Assembly: GCF_000835495.1 (NCBI RefSeq)
Contig: NW_015622544.1
Span: 1,135,704 to 1,199,703, forward strand
Direction of reading: 5' to 3'
Source of the DNA: Cladophialophora immunda
Taxonomy: Eukaryota; Ascomycota; Eurotiomycetes; Chaetothyriales; Herpotrichiellaceae
DNA: 64,000 nucleotides
Part shown: positions 34,189-45,168 of the stretch, piece by piece
How positions within the stretch are numbered: the first letter of the stretch is position 1
Layout of the letters: every line of letters starts with the position of its first letter
Translations under genes and position numbers: made by a program
The notes under the pieces: generated by a model
Told to the model about the DNA's origin: nothing
The model's input: the letters and a program-made list of their open reading frames with translations, nothing else
Databases searched by the model: none

Positions 34189-34194
34189 TATAAA
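34189..34194 (+). promoter_or_regulatory. TATA box
   Basis: TATAAA lies 85 bases before the ATG at 34279, a suitable distance for a fungal core promoter. TATA promoters are commoner in regulated or secreted-protein genes than in housekeeping genes, which fits the product. Confidence 0.5.
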
Positions 34195-34278
34195 TGTCGC
34201 ATCGCCTCCCGTGCGTCGAGGTTCAGCCTGATTCTGGATGTGATCACATCGTTGCCCAATTCCATTGCAAAACTCACA

Positions 34279-35191
34279 ATGGTTTTTCTTCTCTTGTCGA
34301 GCGTTGTCCTCAGCGGGCTTGCGGGCTCTGTGGCAGCCAATGTGAATGTCTTCCACGCCAGACAGGATGCACAGACCACAACCGATCTCTCGTATTCGGC
34401 CTTGTATACATCCTGCACCAACTATGCAGCCACATGCCCTCCCATTGTGAGCTGTAAGGCTATCCTGTTCTTCTTTCCAGAAACGTCTGTCGAAGACTGA
34501 CTGTTAGATAGCTTGCGTTGACAACTTCTGTACTTCCTGTGCCTCACTGGGAGGTAGCGCATTCATTTCGTGTTGTAGTCAAACCACAGCAGCTGAGTGC
34601 TTCTCATCGCTGTTGCTTGCTACCACGACCACGGACGACAACACTTCTCCGGGAGCCGGAACCATGTCGATCACAGGCACAGCATCAACTGCCACGGACT
34701 CGTACTCGGCCAGTTGTTTCAGGGCGTTTTCAATGATTGAGTCATGTGCTGCCGCGACTTCAGGATTCACCACGTTAGATGATGGCGATCAAGCCAGCTG
34801 CCTTTGTTACGCAGGCGCAACCTATGACCCGGGGCCATTCGACCTGCTCCAGAGTGCGTGCGTTACTTACGCATCCACAGCGGATCCAAGTGGTGTTTCA
34901 GTGTACCAGGCGGCCGCGGGGCTTTGTACTCGGGTCGGGGATGTGAGGAGCGCGACGGCAACAATCAGCATCACAGAGCCGCCAGCACCAGCTCCAACCA
35001 CATCGATCCCCGTGGCCACCCATACGCTGCCTTCCGTCACCACAAGTTCGGCAACGACCTCGATCCCAGCTGCAAGTGGCGCTGCCTCAAGACAAAATGT
35101 AAGTACTCCTTGAGAGGCACATGCATCTTTCTAACTGAGTGTTCAGGTTCCGGCAGGCTGGCTCTTGCTTCAAGTATTTTGGTTGTTCTGA
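34279..35191 (+). CDS. Secreted Cys-rich, probably GPI-anchored protein
   Basis: Exons are 34279-34446, 34508-35098 and 35147-35191 (introns 61 and 48 nt; a CTAAC branch site precedes the last acceptor), giving 267 residues. A signal peptide covers residues 1-20 (VFLLLSSVVLSGLAGSVAA). The mature part has two Cys-rich modules (CTNYAATCPP ... CVDNFCTSC ... SCCSQ, and CFRAFSMIESC ... CLCYAG ... SACVTY) separated by Thr/Ser-rich sequence. A Ser/Thr/Pro stalk follows and the end is a short hydrophobic tail (VPAGWLLLQVFWLF) after SGAAS, fitting GPI attachment. Retaining intron 2 would give a stop four codons later without the tail, so splicing could switch between anchored and soluble forms. The Cys spacing does not fit CFEM. 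Function is unknown; cell-wall or surface protein is an inference. Confidence 0.72.
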
Positions 35192-35716
35192 AGCCTTTTC
35201 CAGGCGCACGGCTATCTGGGCCTTCTGAAACGAACAGGTTGTGGCGTGGTGTTGGAGGGAGTGAGCTCTGGTCAACGGACAGTGCGACGGACGGAATCCT
35301 CAGTTGATGGATGTGCCGCGCAATGCGGAATACATGACGGCAGGCCACAAAAGCCTGAACCTTGCAATGAGGATGCATAAGCTGATTTGCTGGCCTGTAT
35401 TCCCCCTGATCAGAGAATGAGTTGCGTGCTTGATGTTCGAAAAAGCCATAAGCGAGTACGAGCGCCGAGAAGTAATTAAAATGAAATGCTTCGAGTCGGA
35501 CACCCAGAACTGATGCCAATGTCGCACACGTGATACCGCTGACAGGGTAGGTCTAGCCTGCTCGGATCCCGGAGAATATTTATCCCGCGACATGGAATCT
35601 TGGAAGCTGGACGATGAAAATACAGTCCTCAAAAGTGAGAGGCACGCAGTACGTCTCCAGCCACGGCTGTAGCAACAAGACTTGCAGGTCTACGGCATTT
35701 GGATCGTCTCCTCAAA
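35192..35716. other. Intergenic between GPI-type gene and URM1
   Basis: No gene is seen; presumably 3' UTR and URM1 promoter. Confidence 0.4.
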
Positions 35717-36140
35717 ATGACCGAAACGGTCGACATCACGGTTGAATTTACGTGCGTGAACCCTCCCCGCGCCTGTTGATCGCTTGACTGACGAGGCGCA
35801 AGTGGCGGCCTAGAGATGCTCTTTGATAATGTCTCAAAGCACTCAGTGTCACTTGCCAAAGACGCTGATGACGGAAAGCCTCCCACTGTCGGATACCTGG
35901 TCAAGTACATCTGCAATGACCTGATGAAAGACTCGAGAAAAGAGCTGTTTGTTCTCAACGGCAATGTGTAGGTGAACAAGGCCTTGTGCATTGAGCCAAA
36001 GAACTAATGCTACGACTGGAAGTCGGCCAGGCATCCTCGTCTTGATCAACGACTCTGACTGGGAACTTGAGGGCGAAGACAAATACGAACTCGCCACCAA
36101 AGATACTATTCTATTCGTGTCTACTCTCCACGGTGGCTGA
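35717..36140 (+). CDS. URM1: Ubiquitin-related modifier 1 (sulfur carrier)
   Basis: Exons are 35717-35751, 35803-35967 and 36023-36140 (introns 51 and 55 nt), giving 105 residues. Reading exons separately hides this gene; the joins restore [14 protein letters not shown] and [20 protein letters not shown]. Urm1 is activated by Uba4 as a C-terminal thiocarboxylate and donates sulfur for 2-thiolation of wobble U34 in tRNAs (with Ncs2/Ncs6). It can also be conjugated to proteins under oxidative stress. The beta-grasp features and the diagnostic C-terminus (FVSTLHGG) are present. It ends 86 bp before the convergent PFK-2 gene. Identification is firm. Confidence 0.95.
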
Positions 36141-36226
36141 CCATGAATGCCATCATGAGAGCGGTTCAGCAGACCACGCCGTTGAATGTAAGACGTATCG
36201 GACAGCTACAACCCCCGCCATTCGCA

Positions 36227-37946
36227 TCAAACCACGTCGTGCATCCTCACCGACAGGTTCTCAGAATCTTCCGGTGTCTTGTAACCAGAGCCTGGCTCCG
36301 GCGTACTGGTCCCGGTTCTCGGACTGGCAAGCCCACTACCCAGGCCAGGAATAGGAGTGGCAAATCCGCTGGGCGGCGCCGGGGCCTTGATGCCTTCTGG
36401 GGAGGCAGGAATGATCTCTGGAGGGAGGTTCGGGATCTTGATCCGCTTCGCTTCATTGTTGTAACTAGCGGGAATGATCTGAACGGGTGTTAGTGTTGGT
36501 TTCCAAATGCTAATCGCCGGCCATTACCTCGATTATCTCGTCTCGCGGGAATGATAGGAAGGGGATGTCCGCAGCATTACATGCCATCAGATACCCATAA
36601 AGCACACGGAGAACGCTTTCGTGGGCAATGATGAGGAGATCGCTCTGCTCCCTTTCCAGTTCAAGAATGATAGGTTCCAGCCGAACCGCAACATCGTGGT
36701 ATGACTGTCAATTGTCAGCGCCACCAACTACCATGCAGACAATATGGGTCCTCACCTCTGCCCTAGGGAATCTGTGGTGGTATGGATCCAGATCATGCTT
36801 CACCACTTCTTCCGGATATTCCTGTCGAATTCTGCGCTCTGACTTCTTTTCACAAACCCCGGGATTAAGCTGGCTCATTTGGGACCTCTGCCTAACTTTG
36901 AACCCTTTACCTTCTAGGAACGCCGCCGTCTCGACGGTCCTCCGTCTCGTAGAGGTCCACACGATGAGTGGTTTCAGCGGTGTGTCAATCCCTCCCTTCT
37001 CGATCAGAGTACGTCTCTCCTCTTCTCGATGGCTGAGCAGAGTTTCAGTCATTTTCTTGGCATAATCCTTGCCTTGGGGTGACAGACGCGCATCGGCCTT
37101 GAAGGACTCCTCTTCCAAAGTGGTACCCGCACGAGCGAAATAGGTATGCCGAGATTTGATGTGGAGGTTCAACAGATAGAACACAATCCGATGTGATAGA
37201 TAACCGAAGCTAGTGTTGTTGACTACTAGTCTCTCTCCCGCATTGATCATCTTGATCCAGTCGAGATCTGGCTCCTCCATGGTTTCGAAGTGCGGGATTT
37301 TTGCAGTGACTCTGTTCAGGTAATGTTTGACCGCGTCAGCTTCGGACCATCCAATGTAGTCGGGTGAAGAAATTTTGACACTGCGGACGTTCTCTTCGAT
37401 GATTCGCTGGTCATCACAACTTGACTCGATGAACAGACATTTGATGTCGTGTTTCGCAAATTCCTTGGCCAGTGACCTGCGACCAGCAGACAGAGGGTTG
37501 ACCGCATCGTAGATGGCAATCTGGCCGTTTTCATGGTTGAGGAAATGGTAAATATCCTCTCTGCACTTCTTGAGGATCTTCTGCCTGAGTAATACCGAAG
37601 ACGCCGAGGCGTTGACGAAGAAATAATCATCAGGAACATCCTTCCCTGGACCTACGATAGCTCTGCGGTAGTCACCCAGGTGAAAGATCCGGGTTTTCAC
37701 ACCCAGCCATCGTAGATACCGAGCCAATGCCACCGAGATGTGCGTTTTGCCGCGAGCAGGTAATCCTACTGTGGTGATGGCGATCCGACCAGCATGGAAT
37801 AGCCGTCCCGACTCAGTACTGTAGAGCTGAGCAGGGGCCATTTCGCTCTTCTCTGGAAGATCATGGATTGCGTCGACAAATGTGCTCGATTTGCGGCGGT
37901 AACGAGGTGAATTGACCGCCGATTCGGCGGTTAGCAGGGTGTCCAT
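36227..37946 (-). CDS. 6-phosphofructo-2-kinase / fructose-2,6-bisphosphatase family, phosphatase site altered
   Basis: Exons are 37946-36756, 36704-36528 and 36478-36227, giving 539 residues; 37946 is the first true ATG (MDTLLTAESA). The kinase half makes fructose-2,6-bisphosphate, the activator of glycolytic PFK-1. It shows Walker A GLPARGKT (61-68), the fructose-6-P region RIFHLGDYRR (86-95) and YDAVN (146-150). The C-terminal half is a histidine-phosphatase fold, but the motif that is normally RHG reads RAG (272-274), so the phosphoryl-accepting His is Ala273. The second active-site His is kept (IIAHESV, ~425). The protein is therefore probably a kinase only, as in yeast Pfk26. The Pro/Ser/Thr-rich C-terminal tail (about 480-539) is disordered and could be a phosphorylation region. 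Confidence 0.93.
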
Positions 37947-38740
37947 TGTGCTCGATGAGGGTCGCTGGAAAGTTCTAAGCAAGAAGATAAGTCGCGAGCC
38001 GGGTCCGCGTATTCAATGTCGACCACGGTCGACCAAACGAATATGGATCCTCAGCAACCTCAGCAGCCTCAGCAGTTCAAACGCACGGACCTGCGGATGT
38101 CTTTGACTTTCGTTTACTGCTCGGTCCCAGCTCGGTTGTGTCCGTTGACGGGTTGTCAGCGAGAAACGCGAGGTTTTCGTTCGGGTTTTCTATACATCCG
38201 CAGCCAGATAATGTCTAGGTAATGTCATGAATGTCGATATCTGATCTACCAAGCACTCGAAAAAGGATGAACAACTGTTGAGGCATTGAGCGACAGAAGC
38301 AAAGCGTGCGGGTCATTTGATAAGACAGGAAGAAAGTATGGGGCGGAAACCGAGGTCATTGCCGCCTGATCTCGATTTCCCGTATATTACCTCTCATTGG
38401 CTAGAGCTTGATACGACGGCCTTAAAGCAGCAGGCAATTTCAAGTCGTTGAGATTCGCCCTCCCATTGGCCAATTCTGTCGCTTGGCATGGGCTGCGTAC
38501 GGAGGACTTGCCTTCTACGGAGTTACAGGCCATTTCTTCGTAGATTTCCCTGCGCCTGCAAAAGTCAAGCTCCAACAGACAGCAGATCAGCGCAGTCACG
38601 AGAGCATCTTCTGGCTCATCGATCCTTTTTCTCTCCTTCCTCCCCTAGCCTGCTCAATCATCTCCTCCTCTCTCTGCCGGGAATCTCGAAATCAAACGGT
38701 TGCTGGTGCTTGCAGAGTCGCTGCACTCCAACCCGAAAAG
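37947..38740. promoter_or_regulatory. Divergent promoter of PFK-2 family gene and TOM40
   Basis: A 794-bp head-to-head interval. It holds a palindromic double CCAAT (ATTGGCCAAT, 38465-38474) and another ATTGG at 38396-38400, both possible sites for the CCAAT-binding complex and usable in either direction. Confidence 0.5.
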
Positions 38741-39952
38741 ATGGCGGCCGTGGTCGAGGAGAAATCATCATCGACATCTGCATTGTCTTTCTTAACAGAC
38801 AATGCCATCGCCGCAACCATCGCAGACTCTTACTCCAATCTTTCGGCGAGGAGGAAGTTATTGGGTCTCGAGAATCCCGGGACGGTCGACAACATTGCGC
38901 GCGAAGTCCAAAAGGATGTTCTCCTGTCTAATTTCATGTTCTCCGGCTTGCGCTGCGACTTGCAAAAGGTCTTCAGCATAAACCCTCTATTCCGCCTACA
39001 ACATGGCTTTGCCATGGGCTCCCAAGCTTTACCGCCGTGGCAACTAATGGCGTTGTATGGCACTTCTGATGTACGTGTTCCTTGCTGTGCGACTTAGCGA
39101 TAAGGAGGATGGAACTGGGCTCACCATCTCAATAGATTTTCATGCAAGCTGCCTACTCGAGCGACCGATCTTTGACGGCCTGGGGAAACCTTCGATGGTC
39201 TCCACGATTCGTGACTAAGACGCAGACCTCGATTGACCCGAGACAGACCCAGGCAATGGTGCAAATCGAGAACGAGTACACGGGCAATGATTTTTCGGCG
39301 TCAATCAAGGCTCTCAGTCCATCGATCATGGAAGGTGGCCTCACGGGTATCTTCATTGGAAGCTATCTGCAATCAATCACACCCAAGCTTTCATTGGGTC
39401 TCGAGGGTGTATGGCAGCGACCCGCACTGAACAGCAAACCCGAGACTGCGTTGTCGTACTGCGCGAGATACAAGAGCACCGACTGGATCGCTAGTGCCCA
39501 ATGGCTGAGCCAAGGCTCATTGGGAGCCACATACTGGAGACGATTGACGGACAAGGTCGAGGCTGGTGTTGATTGTCAACTACAATTCGCGCCTGGCGCT
39601 GCCATGTTTGGAGGTCCTCGACGAGAAGGCACGACAACTGTTGGTCTCAAATACAGCTTCACCAACTCGGTCTATCGTGCGCAAGTCGACAGCGCTGGAA
39701 AGTTCGGCGTCGTTCTAGAGAGGCGGGTTGCACCTCCAGTGACATTGACTTTTGCCGCCGAGATTGATCAGTGGAAGGTGAGTTCTGACCAACATTCCAT
39801 GAAACGGTCTCCATTGTTTGCAGGACGGTTGCTAAGTTTTGTAGAACACCCACAAGCTTGGTGTCGCTGTCTCGCTTGAAGGTGCTCCGGAAGAACTGCA
39901 GGAAATCGCGGAGCGCGCAGAGAATCAGAACGCCCTTCCACCGCCAATTTAG
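38741..39952 (+). CDS. TOM40: Mitochondrial outer-membrane import channel Tom40
   Basis: Exons are 38741-39070, 39136-39777 and 39845-39952 (introns 65 and 67 nt, both phase 0), giving 359 residues, normal for Tom40. It forms the 19-strand beta-barrel through which most nuclear-encoded mitochondrial precursors cross the outer membrane. Recognisable blocks include NPGTVDNIAREVQKDV, the FMFSGLRCDLQKVFSINPLF start of the barrel, SYLQSITPKLSLGLEG, and YSFTNSVYRAQVDSAGKFGV near the C-terminal strands. The final exon carries the closing beta-signal strand (KLGVAVSLEG). No N-terminal presequence is expected. Intron sites keep the barrel strands intact. Confidence 0.95.
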
Positions 39953-42900
39953 TGCATGCGCGTGGTATAACTTCAACACCCTCTTCGAAAATGTTTTACT
40001 ACCTCTCCTCTTCACTCTCAAGCAAGTACCTTCGACAAGGCCAGGCACCCCAAGGGTTTCATACATCGGCGTGGTGAGCAGACGACGGAGACCCAACTTT
40101 GAAGCCCCCACTGCCACCAGACCTGTTCAGGACTGCCAACTCTGCCGGGTTTGGATTCTTCCCTACTGTTCAAGGGACAAAAGAGGAGTGTTCGACTTGC
40201 TCACTTTTCTCAATGTATCTGTATGTATGGGCAGAAAGATCATGACGAAGTTGGTGGGCGAGCCGTGTTTGGTCTGGGATGGCCACCCTCGCCGGATGAG
40301 ATTCGACCACGAAATCTATCAATACTGCATAATAGAAGAAAAAGGAAGGCCTGTATCAATAAAACCAGATGCTGGAGTTTTTGTGACTGCTTTGAAAAGT
40401 TACCTTTTGCCCTACAGCCCATTACCTTGTGTGTTGTGCGCACTGTACACCTGGCGAGAGCAAAAGGTGTGCTCGCCATTGAATCCATGACTCCCCTTTA
40501 CCTTGCCTTCGACTTCTACCGTCAGAGTGTTTCCGAGTTAGATAATTGCCCACGATTGTACAATCTTACCATCACGTACGTAGTTTGCTGCTCATTTCGA
40601 TCACATGCTTACCAGGGAGTAATCTCTTCCGGCATCTGGCGAGACCAGTTGTAACCACAGCGAGGGAAGCAAACCGACTCAGGGTAAGGAGATATGGGAT
40701 ATCCTCAGTTTAGCTGGCAAGGGGTGCGGTTTCTTTGCTGGCTGGGGACAACGTGCGCCTAAAGCTAAGCATGACAGCAGCACTCTAGGGGGAGAAAAGG
40801 GAAGGAAAGAGAGATACAGACCGCCTTTTGCACATACGACAAGCATTGCAGCCTAGCGAGGCGATTGTCATTTGCGAGGCATGTTCGGGAGAGCCTGATA
40901 GATGCAATGCCGGAGTTGTTTGCCTACCTGGCGTCGAACGCCTTGAAATTGTGAAGCAGGACAATTTCATGTCCGAGCTGCAAAATATGAGAGCAGGAAG
41001 TCCGAATCATCCACCCCAATCTAGGCCCAAGCCATTGCATCCTTGACGTGAATTGTTTCTTTTTTTTTTAAAAAAAAAATGATTGAGGGTGTAGGTGAGG
41101 CAAGGGATGGGACAGGCCTGGGCAGAGGAACTTTGTATTGGGCAAGTCCGGATGGGACGAGCGGGCCGTCCACAGAGACGCTTATTAGGGGGTCGAGCCT
41201 CGAATCGGTCAACTTTTTCCGAAGTCCAACTCCCGTGGTAGTTGGTTGGTCTTGCTGGTGGAAGAAAGGCGAATGACGGATGCATCAAGTGCAGACGGGG
41301 TTGCATGCATTGGCCGGCCAAAAGCAGGGCGACGTCTGACTCGTCCACAATTGGGCTCTTGCATGAAGCGCTAATTAGAACAGAATGGCTGCTTGATCCC
41401 ACTGGTCTGGACGACGCCTCCTTGCTTCAGTAGTCCCCTTCAACAAATTTTGCTGTAGCTTGTGCTCGACTTGAATAATGGCAGAGCAGGGATGTGAGTG
41501 ATGGTGCATTTGGGAAGACATGAGGGCCTCGTATTCTTTGGCCAGAACAATTATGGTTGGGGGATCTGAACCAAAAGCTGAATAAATACGAGATGGTACT
41601 TTGTACGCTCCGGAGGGCTCTGGATCCCAATGCCAGAGATGTCATGTAGATCCTGTTGGTAGGAAGATCGTTTGCTCAGTGGACACTTGACATTCGATAG
41701 CCTTATGGGAAGGAGGAAGAACAAAGTACCCCTTCGATGGTGGTCCATTCAGGCTGAGAGAGTCGAGGGGAACTTCGGCTTAGGTGGGCTGCACCTGCAA
41801 AGGTCGAACGGATGAACCACACGGATGCTAATACGACCTCATGTGTGCCCAAATGAGTTTAGAAGAATTTGCAAGGGTGAAAGAGTGAGGCGAGATGCGG
41901 GTGACAGCTGAGGTGCATGAATGTAAGGTGAATGTTGGTGACCATAAACGATTTCGACTCTCCGGCGAAGAATCCTGCACAGCGAGACAGACGCTCAGCC
42001 TTCCTCCTGTAATATACTCGAAGTGAAAACCGGAAATCTGACTGATGGTGTAGCACAGCATACGTGTTAGTGAGTATAAGGTAATGCAATTTGGTTCATG
42101 CACATCATCTTTGGGCAAGTGGACGCAGAGAGTCAGGAGTTGGTGTCTCCTCAGGATCATGATTAGTCCGTCCGGATCCCAGATCGACAAAGGGATCATG
42201 TGTGCAACATCAACCTTTCCCGTCTTGCAATAGGAAAAGGGGGGGATGCTGGATGGCAACTGCGGCTGTGCATGTGAGTGGATAGATTTTCATGGTAGGC
42301 CTTGGTCAGCCCGACAGGTGTATTTGGCTCGCATCGAAAGTTTTCTGACTGTCTCGTGCTTGTATTGTTTCGAATGCTGATCTTGCACTTGGTGCCTGTT
42401 GGCGGTTTCGAAGTTGGTCTTGGACAGCCCTCGTGGTGGTGGCAAGGCTCGGACCTGAGCGTGCTGATATTGTTTAATCTCACCAGACATTTGTTTCCCT
42501 GCAGCAGCCGCCACGTTCCCGCTACATGGGTCCGAGTGCCTTTGAGCTCCTTTCTGGGTGACGATTATTCGCGCCCACCGAGGATTCTGGATTGTTTTGA
42601 ATTTCCTGGAATCTGGCACAAAGCATCAGGAAGAATTTTCCTTCCCCCGAAGTCAAAGATGATGGTGATAACTCCTGTCTCTGGGGCGGTGACAGCTCTG
42701 TTCGAGTCTCGCTTGCTGGCTTGAACACCGCACTCGTAGACGGGGCCCTTTTTTTAAAGTTCCGGAATGCTCTAAGCGCATGCTGGATGACGTTTTGGCA
42801 TGTGTGGACGTAGCAAATTAGTCCTTGGCCTGGGATCAACCATGCTACATGGGACAGCTTTGTCGAGAGCGCGAGCCGTTGCACCCATGTCGGCCGCAAG

Positions 42901-44324
42901 ACTGGTAGATTGCCTGGCCCCTTGCCTTGCCTGCCACCCTTTTCATCATCATCATCATCATCATCATCCTCGTACTCGGGACCCCTCAAGCTCCTTAAGG
43001 GTGAATTGCAGGTGGTCAGTTGGCGGGATCTGGCAGGACGGCAAGAAGAGCCGTGACCTTGATCGTGCGTTCGATACAGGGTGCGGTGACCCCGAACTAG
43101 CATGCAAATATGTTGTGTCACTCTGAATAAGAGAGAAATCCTGGGCCGCAGGCAAGACAGGCGCCGGCGAGGACGGGTGGTGAGACCAACAAAGTCATGG
43201 ATCAACAAGCGAGAACGGTGATTCATTGGCCGTCTCGCCGGGGAGTGATCAGACAGCTTGTAAGAGCACGTGGAAGAAGGGCGTAGAGAGGGGGGCGTCT
43301 TTTTGCCCAACTTCCCTGGCAAGTTGTTTGAGGATGGAGGGCACTTGGCGAAAGATTCTTGGTCCAGGAAAGCCTTCATAATAGGAGCTGGGTATACGCT
43401 GAGATCTGGCTGGTCGATGCTGGCCTGGTAGCCTTCAGGTCCAGGGCCTGGGTGGCTTGCTTGCAATAGTACTTGGAGCTTAGCTGGAGGGGCAAGTCGA
43501 CGGCAGCCCGGGGGGAGCAGAGTGGATCTGGATCCTTTGCGGGCGAGCCTAACAGGCGATTTGTGCAAGGTGAATGGGCCCCCAGCTAGCATGTCGAGGT
43601 TAAACGGAGATGGAGCCCAGCGTGATGGGGACATGATGCAGTATAGCCCGGCGCAAGGGCCTTTGACAGGGCATCATCTGACCTGCGACCACTTTTTTCT
43701 TCATGCCTTTATTGATTGTCAATGGCTTTTTCTGGGTTTTGATGCCCGCTCTGGGTCTCGCCTATTTCCTCCCCAACCTCAGTGCGTCTGTCTCTGTCGT
43801 GCTCTTGTTCCCACTGGTCATAGTGGTTCTCCAGGCTGTTTCGAGCGCCCCCGTCCGAACCTGACGCCCTCACCCCGGGAGCCGAACAGTGGCAGTGGCC
43901 AAGGAAAAAGGTGGAAAAAGGTGAGGGACCCTCGTGGTCAGCATCATCGGACATGTGACGGAAAAAGTTCTTTGCGGACAGTGTGGACGCAGTGATCTGG
44001 GGATTGCCTCTTTGATCTGATTATCTGAAACGAACTTGACCCAGGGGGGGCGGATGACAGTGCCTCACATAGCAGCCAGGACAAGGAGGTCAAGAATTGA
44101 CGAGCAAGTTGCCAGCGCAGTTGGCCATGCCATGAGTGGTGTAATGCGGTGCATGCGTGCTTCGAGGGAACGAGAGGATGAATGCAGTGGGTGAGGGCTG
44201 GATGAATAATTGGCCCCCCTCTCTGCTTTGCCTGCCCTTCTAGGTCTCTACTACTAGGCCTCTGGGTGTTCAGGCGCTGCGCCTGCATCTAAACTCACGC
44301 GGCACCTGCACCTTAAGTTAGATG
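39953..44324. other. Long gene-poor interval
   Basis: 4.4 kb without a supported gene. It includes a T/A homopolymer palindrome (41060-41079), a (CAT)n microsatellite (42943-42969) and AG-rich patches. The longest ORF (42522-43634, minus) spans the microsatellite and has Pro/Arg/Ser-rich, motif-free composition; I judge it spurious. It probably carries distal regulation for GSK-3 or a non-coding transcript, which sequence alone cannot show. Confidence 0.45.
42943..42969. repeat. (CAT)9 microsatellite
   Basis: Nine CAT/ATC units in tandem. On the minus strand it gives a poly-Asp run in a probably spurious ORF. Confidence 0.9.
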
Positions 44325-45168
44325 CGCTAGGCTGCCCCAAGTAATAATCCAAACTGCTACGGCGACCTGGCTTGTGAACCGCTGGTGAACTTGAACTTAA
44401 CCAGTTAACGGATTCTTATTATTATTCCTGGTTCTCCTGCGCTGCACTTTCCTCTCCTCGACCTCATTTCTGACTGACCCAAAACTGAATTCGTCGACTG
44501 CAAAACTGCAAAAGTTCCCTGATCTCAGAGCCCTGGAATCTCAACCTCTTCTTGTCCCCTCTACTTCATTCCCCGTCTTCACCTAAAATCATCCACTTTG
44601 TCCTTTTCAACCCGCCTATTTTCCTCACCAGACGCCCTATTTTCCCATCCTTAACCCAACGCCCCCGGGACGCTCACCTCTCTACACACGACTATTGCCC
44701 TCCCTTCCCTTGATATTTGACGGTACATTTCCCTCCATCTCTGCCCACTGATCACCTGGTCTAATCAATACCTCCAGCAACCCCGGTTTCATCATAGCGG
44801 CGCGAGTTTCCACACCTCATTTCGAAAGCCTCACCTACTACGCAAAGTGGGGAAATTAGCGCTTCGTCTGCCAAACCCAGCCCAACCCTCCCTCCTCCTC
44901 CTCCTCACCTGCATCGCATACCTATCCCTCGTCTTCATCCACCTCGACCATCTCTTCGTCTCGAGACTCGATAACGTCTGCCCTCGTGGTCGTTGCCATC
45001 TCGACCTCCTTCGAATCTAGGCGTGGTCCGACGTTCCTTTTGCTCTCACTCCCTGCTTCTCCGTCGCTCCCTCCGTCTTCGCGCCGCTCTCCTAGGACGG
45101 AGTTGCTGTCCTTCCCCTTCCACGACACCGTCGCCAAAGTGGATTCCAGACACCCTTAGTGCTCGACT
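44325..45168 (+). promoter_or_regulatory. AUG-free CT-rich leader of the GSK-3 gene
   Basis: There is no ATG in any frame over 844 bases before the start at 45169. The tract is strongly pyrimidine-rich (CTCC repeats near 44890-44905). This fits a long 5' UTR under selection against upstream initiation, possibly containing an unspliced or spliced leader intron. Confidence 0.55.

Noticed and set aside
34279..35191. CFEM-domain assignment for the Cys-rich protein
   Set aside because: The eight-cysteine CFEM spacing and its conserved Asp are not matched.
42522..43634. 370-codon minus-strand ORF
   Set aside because: It includes the (CAT)n repeat, lacks a domain, has Pro/Arg/Ser-rich drifted composition and no introns or conserved blocks.
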